Shown here in pieces: positions 1 to 4,459 of a DNA stretch of 6,325 nucleotides. The position numbers and the translations under genes were made by a program. The stretch comes from Alphaproteobacteria bacterium (GTDB taxonomy: Bacteria > Pseudomonadota > Alphaproteobacteria > Rhodospirillales > Magnetospirillaceae): assembly GCA_015232485.1 (NCBI GenBank), contig JADFZP010000203.1:1-6325 (forward strand), given 5' to 3'. The notes beneath the pieces are model-generated. The model was not told where the DNA came from. It saw only the letters and a list, made by a program, of their open reading frames with translations, and ran no database searches. The stretch's first letter is position 1. The number at the start of each line of letters is the position of its first letter.

Positions 1-159
1 GTGCGCTGCGGGAAATTCCCCAAGCCGATTCGATTCGGCCGCTGCGTGAGGTGGGATATCGTTGCATTGGACTTGGCCTGGGACCGCTTGTCCGGGCTCA
101 ACCGGTGTGCCGCCGACGAGGAATTGTGGATGATGGCGATTCGCGATGGCTCGCGTTGA
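1..159 (+). CDS. AlpA/excisionase-like DNA-binding protein, 3' end only
   Basis: The frame is open from the first base to a TGA at 157-159, giving the last 52 residues of a protein whose start lies left of the window. The segment GKFPKPIRFGRCVRW resembles the wing and second half of the winged-helix/MerR-like fold of AlpA and prophage excisionase proteins, where a G-x-FP-x-P-x-(R/K) stretch precedes a VRW motif. AlpA-type proteins bind DNA and often regulate integrase expression or act as recombination directionality factors. The gene overlaps the integrase start by 14 bases (146-159), so translation of the two is probably coupled in one operon. The recognition helix is outside the window, so the family call rests on the C-terminal half. 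The last part of the segment, ending MMAIRDGSR, is not diagnostic. No promoter is visible because the gene start is missing. Confidence 0.66.
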   Translation: MRCGKFPKPIRFGRCVRWDIVALDLAWDRLSGLNRCAADEELWMMAIRDGSR

Positions 160-1276
160 CCTCCGATACGTAAAGGTGCAACGCCGCCGTCGGCGGCGGA
201 AGGACGGCTCTGTGTGGGGTCGGGATTACTGGTATTACCGCCGCCCCGGCGCGCCGGACCACGGCAAACCACTGCCTAGCGATCCATCATTTCCCGAGTT
301 CTGGGCAGCTCTGCGGGAATTCAACCGCCGCGCCGAAAGGGCGCCGGTCGTAATGGATTCCAGGAGCTTCTCGGCACTACTAACAGGCTTCCGGTCTTCA
401 CCAGAGTTTTCGCAACTGTCCGCGAAGTCCCAAAAAGATTATGGCCGTATCCTGGGAAACCTGGAGGCCCAGTTTGGGGCGCTCCCCTTTGAAGGAATCA
501 CGCGCCAAGTTGTCTACCGTCTACGCGATTCCATGGCCACCACACCCCGCTCCGCCAATTATACCATCGCCGTGCTGCGGCGTGTCCTGGGATGGGCTGT
601 CGATCACGGGTTAATGGCCGTCAACCCCGCCAGCCGGCCTCGCCAGCTGCGGACGAATGCGCGGGATGAGGTGTGGAGCCCGGAAGCCGAGGTCCGCTTC
701 CTGGACGAGGCGACGCCGCCCATGCGCTTGGCGTTTTTGCTGGCCGTCTACACGGCTCAGCGGCAGGGCGACATTCTGCGAATGGCTTGGACGCAGTATG
801 ACGGAGCCTCGATTCGGCTGCGCCAGAGCAAGACCGGGCGCCTGGTCAAGGTTCCATGCCATCCGACATTACGGGCCGTCCTGGATGCGACCAAGCGAGC
901 CGCCGTGACGATCCTGGCTACGGAGTCCGGACGGGCCTTCAAGGAGGACCACTTCCGGCACCAGTGGCGTGAGGTGACCAAGGCGGCAGGCCTGGACGGG
1001 CTACAGTTTCGCGATCTGCGCCGTACGGCCATGGTGCGACTAGCCGAGGCGGGCGCGACCGACATCGAGATCGCCGCTGTGAGCGGGCACGAAATCGAGA
1101 CCACGCGGCGCATCCTCGAGACCTACGTGCCGCGCACGACAGCCATGGCCGAGGCCGCGATCAGGAAGCTCGAGCGCCACGGCAGGAACGATTCGAAAAC
1201 GAGAGGTGGGAAACAGGCAGGGCAAAAAGTGGGAAACACCCCGCCGAGCGGAAAGGGGAAGGCCCTGGAAACCTAG
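146..1276 (+). CDS. int: Tyrosine recombinase / phage integrase
   Basis: A 376-residue site-specific recombinase, a usual length for phage integrases. The very basic N-terminus (RRRRRRK at about 13-19, then WGRDYWYYRRPG) may bind arm-type sites. A SAM-like core-binding domain spans about 73-170, and the catalytic domain about 177-345. Visible catalytic residues are Arg206 in TAQRQGDILR, Lys229 in QSKTGRL, Arg292 in the FRDLRRT box, His315 in SGHEIETT and the nucleophile Tyr327 in ILETYVPR. The box normally reads H-x-x-R, but here the first position is Arg289. The ATG at 146 lies inside the end of the upstream AlpA-like frame and has only a weak purine-rich upstream sequence, which fits translational coupling. 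The last 30 or so residues are charged, low-complexity and encoded within the arm of the attachment region. The stop codon sits in a hairpin 19 bp from a tRNA-Lys 3' fragment, the probable attachment core. The enzyme should catalyse integration and excision. Confidence 0.95.
   Translation: MARVDLRYVKVQRRRRRRKDGSVWGRDYWYYRRPGAPDHGKPLPSDPSFPEFWAALREFNRRAERAPVVMDSRSFSALLTGFRSSPEFSQLSAKSQKDYGRILGNLEAQFGALPFEGITRQVVYRLRDSMATTPRSANYTIAVLRRVLGWAVDHGLMAVNPASRPRQLRTNARDEVWSPEAEVRFLDEATPPMRLAFLLAVYTAQRQGDILRMAWTQYDGASIRLRQSKTGRLVKVPCHPTLRAVLDATKRAAVTILATESGRAFKEDHFRHQWREVTKAAGLDGLQFRDLRRTAMVRLAEAGATDIEIAAVSGHEIETTRRILETYVPRTTAMAEAAIRKLERHGRNDSKTRGGKQAGQKVGNTPPSGKGKALET
1206..1238 (+). repeat. Direct repeat GTGGGAAACA x2, possible integrase arm sites
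   Basis: The 10-mer GTGGGAAACA occurs exactly at 1206-1215 and 1229-1238, a 23-bp offset or roughly two helical turns. Both lie in the last codons of int, 90-130 bp from the presumed strand-exchange site. The shorter core GGGAAA recurs on the other side of the attachment core (1427-1432 and, inverted, 1369-1374). Short direct repeats flanking the core at this distance are typical of arm-type binding sites for the N-terminal domain of lambda-type integrases. That role is inferred. Confidence 0.45.
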
Positions 1277-1291
1277 TGTTTCCAGGGCCTT
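1259..1291. terminator. Strong hairpin over the int stop, likely bidirectional terminator
   Basis: A perfect 14-bp inverted repeat, AAGGCCCTGGAAAC at 1259-1272 and GTTTCCAGGGCCTT at 1278-1291, encloses a 5-nt loop containing the int TAG stop. On the + strand only a short T-poor tail follows. On the minus strand the stem follows directly after the tRNA-Lys fragment CCA end and is followed by CCCCTTT, as in a terminator just downstream of a tRNA gene. It could end int transcripts and stop reading from the tRNA/par side. The weak U tract makes efficiency uncertain. Confidence 0.6.
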
Positions 1292-1294
1292 GCT

Positions 1295-1347
1295 TGGTGG
1301 GCGCAGTAGGACTCGAACCTACGGCCCGCTGATTAAGAGATCAGCGG
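1295..1347 (-). other. Attachment site core (attP-like): 3' half of tRNA-Lys(CTT)
   Basis: Read on the minus strand, 1339-1295 is the 3' half of a tRNA: anticodon loop CTCTTAA (anticodon CTT, Lys), 3' anticodon strand TCAGC, a T arm with 5-bp stem and TTCGAGT loop (1322-1306), the acceptor 3' strand TGCGCCC and ACCA ending at 1295. The 5' half (acceptor GGGCGCA, D arm) is absent; upstream sequence is unrelated. At the break, CCGCTGAT (1326-1333) and ATCAGCGG (1340-1347) form a perfect inverted repeat around the 6-base spacer TAAGAG, as expected for two integrase core sites flanking the crossover region. Compared with a real tRNA there is one extra base at 1340, so it cannot be a normal anticodon arm. 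Integrases of this class commonly use tRNA genes with exchange in the anticodon loop. With int beyond the CCA end and parB on the other side, this is an attP rather than an attL or attR arrangement. Confidence 0.8.
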
Positions 1348-1360
1348 CAATGGCGGGCCG
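1322..1360. repeat. Outer inverted repeat nested around the attachment core
   Basis: CGGCCCGC at 1322-1329 is matched in inverted orientation by GCGGGCCG at 1353-1360. This encloses the smaller CCGCTGAT/ATCAGCGG dyad, and the left arms overlap. The two hairpins are therefore mutually exclusive. The outer arm lies outside the tRNA-derived sequence, so it is element-specific and may be a binding site for integrase or excisionase. Confidence 0.55.
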
Positions 1361-1368
1361 CCGCGAAC

Positions 1369-1432
1369 TTTCCCGAATTGACCCCACCTGGAACCCCGCA
1401 GGATGCCGTGTGGCGCGAGGCCATTCGGGAAA
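1369..1432. repeat. Separated inverted repeat between attachment core and the RHH gene
   Basis: TTTCCCGAAT (1369-1378) and ATTCGGGAAA (1423-1432) are perfect 10-bp inverted copies separated by 44 bp. The second copy ends one base before the stop codon of the RHH gene. The loop is too long for a standard terminator. The arms share GGGAAA with the direct repeats in the int 3' end, so they may be the opposite attachment arm. No gene is seen in 1348-1432. Confidence 0.45.
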
Positions 1433-1675
1433 TCACGGGCGTTCCTTCTTGAGCAGTTCGAAGCCCCTTTTCAGGACCTCGACGCCGCTGATGTCGTGGG
1501 TCGCCGCGTAGACCTTGAACTCGCGTCGAAGGCTCGCCGGCACCCGGAAGTTCAGCGGCACCAGTTCCTCGGCGATCGGCGCCGGCGCCGATCGCTGGGG
1601 AGCGCCTGAGACGGCGGCCGCCGCTCCCTTCTTGGCCAGAAGATCGGCGCCAAGGGCCGCTGGCTTCTTAACCAT
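1433..1675 (-). CDS. Ribbon-helix-helix partition partner (small ParB-type)
   Basis: An 80-residue protein. Residues 1-36 form an Ala/Pro/Lys-rich, probably disordered tail. Residues about 39-45 (VPLNFRV) form the DNA-contacting beta strand of a ribbon-helix-helix fold, followed by helix 1 (about 47-59, ASLRREFKVYAAT) and helix 2 (about 63-77, SGVEVLKRGFELLKK). RHH proteins dimerise and insert the paired strands in the major groove of short repeated sites. In type Ib partition systems such a protein binds the centromere, represses its own operon, and its flexible basic N-terminus stimulates the ParA ATPase. The ATG at 1675 has AAGGAG seven bases upstream and overlaps the parA end by 8 bases (1668-1675), so the pair is translationally coupled. 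The 8-bp repeats at 1692-1733 and 2385-2418 are likely targets. Family assignment is from motif and context; a stand-alone regulator is less likely. Confidence 0.85.
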   Translation of the reverse strand: MVKKPAALGADLLAKKGAAAAVSGAPQRSAPAPIAEELVPLNFRVPASLRREFKVYAATHDISGVEVLKRGFELLKKERP

Positions 1676-2336
1676 GCACCATCTCCTTCTTGCGTGCTTT
1701 CTTCTTTGCGTGCAAGCACGCTCCCAAGCACGCTTCTACATATAGCCACAGGTCGCGGATCTCGCCAGCGCTACGGCTCTTGGCGTCGAGTTCGCCCACC
1801 GTTCGGCCATCGGTCATAGCCGCCGCGAAGTCGACCCGGTCGCAAATGATCGACGGCGCCACAGGGCCGTGCTGCGACAGGACTGCGACCGCTTGGCCCG
1901 TCAGCCTTGCGGCCGCCTTGGCCTGTGTCAGCACGAAGGCGAACGGCCGGCCGGCGGCCTCGACCAGGTCGACGGTGGGGCCAAGGGCGCGCAGATCGAC
2001 TGGGCTTGGACGGCTGGGCACCAACACCAGGTCGGCCAGCCTCACGACGGCGGCGATCGCCTCTGTCATGGCGGGTGGCGTGTCGATCACGGCCAAGCCG
2101 AATCCCGCCGCCTTGAGATCGGCCAGACGCGCCGGCAAGTCGGCCAGCGCCGCTGTGGCGAACTGGGGAGCTTCCGCCGCCCGAGCATTCCACCACGCCG
2201 CGAGCGAACCCTGAGGATCGGTATCAAACACCACGACCGGGCCTGTCCCTGCCGCCTCTGAATGGACCGCCAAATGCGCGGCGAGAGTGGTCTTGCCCAC
2301 CCCGCCCTTGGCCGATGCCAGCACTACGACTTTCAT
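1668..2336 (-). CDS. parA: ParA-family partition ATPase
   Basis: A 222-residue Walker-type ATPase. It has the deviant Walker A KGGVGKTT at 10-17 with signature Lys10 and Lys15, motif A' DTDPQGS at 38-44 and Walker B LAVIDTPP at 81-88. It lacks the N-terminal helix-turn-helix extension of plasmid type Ia ParA, so size and partner fit type Ib. Such proteins bind nucleoid DNA with ATP and move partner-bound centromeres to distribute low-copy DNA. The ATG at 2336 is preceded by AGGGGA at good spacing. The 3' end, encoding ACLGACLHAKKKARKKE, coincides with a cluster of 8-bp repeats, so the coding sequence there also carries candidate binding sites. Upstream lies a large palindrome made of the same repeat, suggesting autoregulation by the RHH partner. 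ParA relatives with other cargo exist, but the adjacent RHH gene and repeats favour DNA partition. Confidence 0.92.
   Translation of the reverse strand: MKVVVLASAKGGVGKTTLAAHLAVHSEAAGTGPVVVFDTDPQGSLAAWWNARAAEAPQFATAALADLPARLADLKAAGFGLAVIDTPPAMTEAIAAVVRLADLVLVPSRPSPVDLRALGPTVDLVEAAGRPFAFVLTQAKAAARLTGQAVAVLSQHGPVAPSIICDRVDFAAAMTDGRTVGELDAKSRSAGEIRDLWLYVEACLGACLHAKKKARKKEMVHG
1692..1733. repeat. Cluster of four 8-bp GCGTGCTT repeats in the parA 3' end
   Basis: Copies are GCGTGCTT (1692-1699, +), GCGTGCAA (1708-1715, +), AAGCACGC (1714-1721, inverted) and AAGCACGC (1726-1733, inverted). The second and third overlap to form GCGTGC-AA-GCACGC. The cluster lies 17-58 bp upstream of the RHH start codon within parA. 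The same octamer forms the palindrome upstream of parA. This is a plausible second centromere/operator site for the RHH protein. Confidence 0.6.
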
Positions 2337-2378
2337 GCGCTTCCCCTTTGCCTATCGTCCATCGTTGGATAGCCGAAT

Positions 2379-2424
2379 GCGTCAATGCACGCAAGCGTGC
2401 TTACGTGCTTGCGTGCATTGACGC
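2379..2424. promoter_or_regulatory. Palindrome with tandem 8-bp repeats upstream of parA; candidate parS/operator
   Basis: A perfect 18-bp inverted repeat, GCGTCAATGCACGCAAGC at 2379-2396 and its complement at 2407-2424, is separated by 10 bp. Within it three octamers run head to tail: GCGTGCTT (2395-2402), ACGTGCTT (2403-2410) and GCGTGCAT (2411-2418). An inverted copy ATGCACGC lies at 2385-2392. It begins 43 bp upstream of the parA ATG. Type Ib centromeres are arrays of short repeats bound by RHH dimers and overlap the par promoter. Both arms carry an outward-facing TTGACGC, -35-like, so RHH binding could repress parA and anything transcribed rightwards. No clear -10 element was found for either direction. 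Confidence 0.7.
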
Positions 2425-2438
2425 GTATAGGAGCTAAA

Positions 2439-2546
2439 ATGTGTGCCCATCGGAAAACGGTAACCTCGGTAATGCGATGCGCTCATACCCCGATAACAGA
2501 GCGCAATCATTGGCGAATTTGGCGCCACGAGACTGGTAACATATAG
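2439..2546 (+). CDS. Possible 35-residue small ORF with good ribosome binding site
   Basis: ATG at 2439 is preceded by GGAG with a 5-base spacing, and the frame runs 35 codons to a TAG at 2544-2546. The product would begin MCAHRKTVTSV and be basic and His-rich, without a recognised motif. It starts just right of the par palindrome, divergent from parA, so it could be a leader peptide or small regulator. Its codons are unlike the GC-rich genes around it and it covers several GGTAA motifs, so it may be a chance frame in a regulatory region. Confidence 0.22.
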   Translation: MCAHRKTVTSVMRCAHTPITERNHWRIWRHETGNI

Positions 2547-2724
2547 GTAATAAGATAGTAACAATAGTTACCATAATATTAGCTTAGTTCGCCCTAAGCA
2601 AAACAAGGGCTTAGCATCGCATTACCTTTCGGATTACTGCTCATTACTCGGCGCGGTAACTCTTTAGTGGTAGCAAAAACAAACACTTAAGATGGCGGCA
2701 TCTACCGATGTGACTGCCATTACC
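2459..2724. repeat. AT-richer non-coding region with many GGTAA(C/T) motifs
   Basis: GGTAAC or GGTAAT occurs on + at 2459, 2468, 2535, 2546 and 2655. The complementary GTTACC or ATTACC occurs at 2567, 2621 and 2719. Near copies are AGTAAC (2557) and ATTACT (2633, 2643). The core 2540-2590 is markedly AT-rich against a GC-rich background. Dense short motifs beside an AT-rich stretch resemble a replication-origin iteron array or a complex operator, but spacing is irregular and no initiator gene is in the window. I found no convincing DnaA box. Function is unassigned. Confidence 0.45.
2468..2626. repeat. 13-bp inverted repeat bracketing the AT-rich core
   Basis: GGTAATGCGATGC (2468-2480) has a perfect inverted copy GCATCGCATTACC (2614-2626), 133 bp apart. 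Inside the bracket GCTTAG appears at 2582-2587, inverted as CTAAGC at 2594-2599, and again at 2609-2614, giving a small hairpin GCTTAG-TTCGCC-CTAAGC. The long arm contains the GGTAAT motif plus GCGATGC, suggesting a longer recognition sequence for one DNA-binding protein. Confidence 0.55.
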
Positions 2725-2784
2725 CCTTTGCGATGGCCAGCCACTTGGCCTGTCTCATTCACCCGGCGCCCATCTCGGGCCGTT

Positions 2785-2810
2785 GCAGAGCCGTGCAGAG
2801 ATCCGCAGAA
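2785..2810 (+). repeat. Three 10-bp-phased GCAGA(G/A) repeats
   Basis: GCAGAG at 2785-2790 and 2795-2800 and GCAGAA at 2805-2810 repeat with an exact 10-bp period, placing them on one face of the helix. GCAGTGCAGAA follows at 2872-2882. The repeats lie about 100 bp left of the candidate cos site. They could be terminase binding sites, but this is speculative. No gene is supported in 2727-3097. Confidence 0.3.
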
Positions 2811-2899
2811 TCCGCTCGGCCGCTCCCAGGTGGCTGATCCTGTGGCTCTGGATGGTTCCGGCGGGGGTCATGCAGTGCAGAAATACCGCCACCCAAAGA

Positions 2900-2926
2900 C
2901 CGCAGGCGCGGCGGGGGGGACTGCGG
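2900..2926 (+). other. Candidate P2-type cos (cohesive end) site
   Basis: GGCGCGGCGGGG starts at 2905 and matches 11 of 12 bases of the start of the P2 cohesive end as I recall it (GGCGAGGCGGGG; phage 186 has T at the fifth position). The match is lost over the next seven bases, which here are mostly G. A dyad CCGCAG (2900-2905) and CTGCGG (2921-2926) brackets the sequence, giving the rotational symmetry expected of a staggered cut site. Position and orientation agree with P2, where cos lies beyond the 3' end of the portal gene Q. The surrounding 2900-3060 region is very G-rich, so a chance match is possible. Confidence 0.4.
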
Positions 2927-2963
2927 ATGGGCTGGCCTCGTCGGGGTGGCGGTCGGGAGGGGT

Positions 2964-2982
2964 GGGTAGGCCGGACCTACCC
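2964..2982. repeat. Hairpin in the G-rich region
   Basis: GGGTAGG (2964-2970) and CCTACCC (2976-2982) form a perfect 7-bp stem with a 5-nt loop CCGGA. A smaller CCGC/GCGG dyad follows immediately. No T tract follows, so it is unlikely to be an intrinsic terminator. It sits about 40 bp right of the candidate cos dyad and might be part of a cos or terminase-binding region. Confidence 0.4.
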
Positions 2983-3097
2983 GTGCCGCCTCGGCGGGGG
3001 CGGGGCCGGCTGGCGCCTACCACCAGGGCGGATTCCTCGTGGCGGGCGGCCGGCGCGAGAGGTAGGATGGCCGCGCTCAACCTTGAGGAGGGACGCG

Positions 3098-3481
3098 ATG
3101 AAGATGTGGAGGGGGCTGCTGCTGGCGCTGCTGGTGATCGGCGTCGAGGCGAGGGCCGAGCCCTGTCCGGCTGGGCAAGAGGCGACGGACTATCCCGCCT
3201 GGAAGTACATCGCGAACAACGCCGCGCGGACGGCGGACGCCTACGCGGTCGCGCGGAACCCGAAGGCCGTCTTCGCCCGAGCCGAGGTGGTGCCGTACTA
3301 CCAGGCCGGCGGGCCGGACAAGGGCCGCTACCTCGTGCAGGTGCTGAACGACCAGGGCCGCGGAGTCTCCCTGGCGATGCTGCGCCCGACCTTCGACTTC
3401 TGCGCCTCGCCTCAGGGCCTCGACGATGAGGGCAAGCTGTTCGAGGTGGTCTCGGCCAAGTTCAACGGCCGCCCGTTCTGA
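3098..3481 (+). CDS. Small exported protein of unknown function
   Basis: I do not recognise the family. The ATG at 3098 has a very strong ribosome binding site (GAGGAGGG, AGGAGG six bases upstream), which is why I choose it over the longer open frame starting at 2783. The 127-residue product starts MKMWRG, has a hydrophobic stretch LLLALLVIG (7-15) and a signal-peptidase-like ARA at 18-20, predicting cleavage before Glu21. The mature protein has about 107 residues and two cysteines (23 and 102) that could form a disulfide in the periplasm. No membrane anchor or lipobox is visible. The gene is convergent with the portal gene, 9 bp apart, and stands alone between the putative cos region and the packaging operon. 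That place and its own signals suggest an accessory 'moron' gene expressed from the prophage, for example altering the envelope or excluding other phages; this role is inferred only. Confidence 0.75.
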   Translation: MKMWRGLLLALLVIGVEARAEPCPAGQEATDYPAWKYIANNAARTADAYAVARNPKAVFARAEVVPYYQAGGPDKGRYLVQVLNDQGRGVSLAMLRPTFDFCASPQGLDDEGKLFEVVSAKFNGRPF

Positions 3482-3483
3482 AT

Positions 3484-3501
3484 ATGCATTTTATGCATTT
3501 T
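3484..3501. repeat. Tandem 9-bp repeat at the convergent gene junction
   Basis: ATGCATTTT occurs twice in tandem (3484-3492 and 3493-3501). The first copy fills the gap after the exported-protein stop, and the second carries the portal stop codon (TAA read on minus, 3493-3491) and last codons. ATGCA and TGCAT can pair around a T-rich loop followed by TTTT, so on the + strand it might be a weak terminator. It is an abrupt AT-rich island in GC-rich DNA. Confidence 0.45.
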
Positions 3502-4459
3502 CGGCCGCGTCGATCACGTATGGATCGAAGGCGATCGCCGCGACGCCCATCCACAGGTTGAGGTCGAGGAAGGTGGCCATCAGTGGCCGCAGCTCGTTCC
3601 TGGCGAACACCCGCGCCGCCTTGTCGACGGCGCCGAAGCCGCCGACATTGGCGGGCAGGATGCCCATCAGTTGCGGCGGCACGCGATGGGCCACCAGCAC
3701 GTCGTCGCGAGTGACGTTCTTCATGCTCATGAATTCGTCCTTCGCCGCGACCTCGGCGACGGGGATCACCTTCACGCCATCCGCCTTGCCCCCCGGCGAA
3801 TAGAGGAACAGGTTGCGGAAGTTCCCCGGCCCCTTGGCCTGGCGCAGGGCCTCGCGCAGCCCGTCGACGTCTTCCTGATTCTGCATCGGATCGGTCAGGT
3901 ACAAGATGAAGCCCGCGTGGCTGCCGTTGACGTAATACTTCCGCCGGAACAAGGTCGCGGCTTCGTTCAGCAGCGCCGACTGGATGGCGCCGCCATAGCC
4001 GGGCATTCCGTAGATCTCTTGCGAGACGTCCGGCTCAAGCAAATGGTGGACGGTGCCCGCCTCGAACCAGACCTCGGCGCCGTCGACCAGCATGAGCGTC
4101 TGGCCATCGCGGCCGACGCGGGTATAGCGTGCCAGGGTGGGCTCCAAACGCCAAGGCTGTCCCAGCCGGTTGCGCCGCAGTTCGCAATAGGCGTTCCCGA
4201 ACACCAGGAAGTCGAGCGCCAGCCGCTTGAACCGCGCCCGATCGAGCCACGCGCTCGGCTGAAAGCAACTCGCCAGGATGGCCGCCTTCACATTGATGGC
4301 CGACTGGTGATGAGGATTCGAGCCCAGCATGCGGGCCAGACCATCCAGGCTGATCGGCGGCTCGTACCACCGCCCGTTCCAAGCGGCGTGGAAATAGCTC
4401 GACAGGTCGCGCTGGTCGAGCACCGGCACCGGCTCGCCGAAAGTGAACGCCTCGATCAT
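3491..4459 (-). CDS. Phage portal protein (P2 gpQ / PBSX-type)
   Basis: A 322-residue portal protein, close to the length of P2 gpQ. The portal is a dodecameric ring at one capsid vertex through which terminase pumps DNA and to which the neck and tail attach. Recognisable family segments are the N-terminal FTFGEPVPVLD (5-15), the GNAYCELRRNRLGQPWRLEP stretch (88-107), and HLLEPDVSQEIYGMPGY (139-155) followed by SALLNEAATLFRRKYYVNGS (161-180) and HAGFILYLTD (181-190). The segment RDDVLVAHRVPPQLMGILPANVGGFG is at 251-276. The start ATG overlaps the terminase stop codon as ATGA (4456-4459), showing a translationally coupled operon with terminase first. This is the P2 PQ order. The frame is intact, ending at a TAA at 3491-3493. 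No other function is likely. Confidence 0.95.
   Translation of the reverse strand: MIEAFTFGEPVPVLDQRDLSSYFHAAWNGRWYEPPISLDGLARMLGSNPHHQSAINVKAAILASCFQPSAWLDRARFKRLALDFLVFGNAYCELRRNRLGQPWRLEPTLARYTRVGRDGQTLMLVDGAEVWFEAGTVHHLLEPDVSQEIYGMPGYGGAIQSALLNEAATLFRRKYYVNGSHAGFILYLTDPMQNQEDVDGLREALRQAKGPGNFRNLFLYSPGGKADGVKVIPVAEVAAKDEFMSMKNVTRDDVLVAHRVPPQLMGILPANVGGFGAVDKAARVFARNELRPLMATFLDLNLWMGVAAIAFDPYVIDAAENA

Noticed and set aside
124..132. DnaA-box-like TTGTGGATGA
   Set aside because: A single imperfect match inside the AlpA-like coding sequence with no cluster around it.
1295..1370. Functional tRNA-Lys gene
   Set aside because: Only the anticodon loop to CCA is present. Upstream sequence cannot form an acceptor 5' strand or D arm, and the anticodon stem has an extra base.
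1690..2214. 174-codon + frame antisense to parA
   Set aside because: ParA has all its motifs on the other strand; this frame has none.
2382..2564. 60-codon minus frame through the palindrome and GGTAA region
   Set aside because: It is translated through inverted repeats, has no ribosome binding site I can see, and has no family resemblance.
2459..2724. CRISPR array
   Set aside because: The repeats are 6 bp, on both strands and irregularly spaced, with no direct repeats of 20 bp or more.
2692..3429. Long + frame (245 codons) covering the G-rich region and most of the exported-protein gene
   Set aside because: No ribosome binding site at its ATG, low-complexity Arg/Gly/Pro/Ala composition, and it overlaps in another frame a gene with a strong ribosome binding site and signal peptide.
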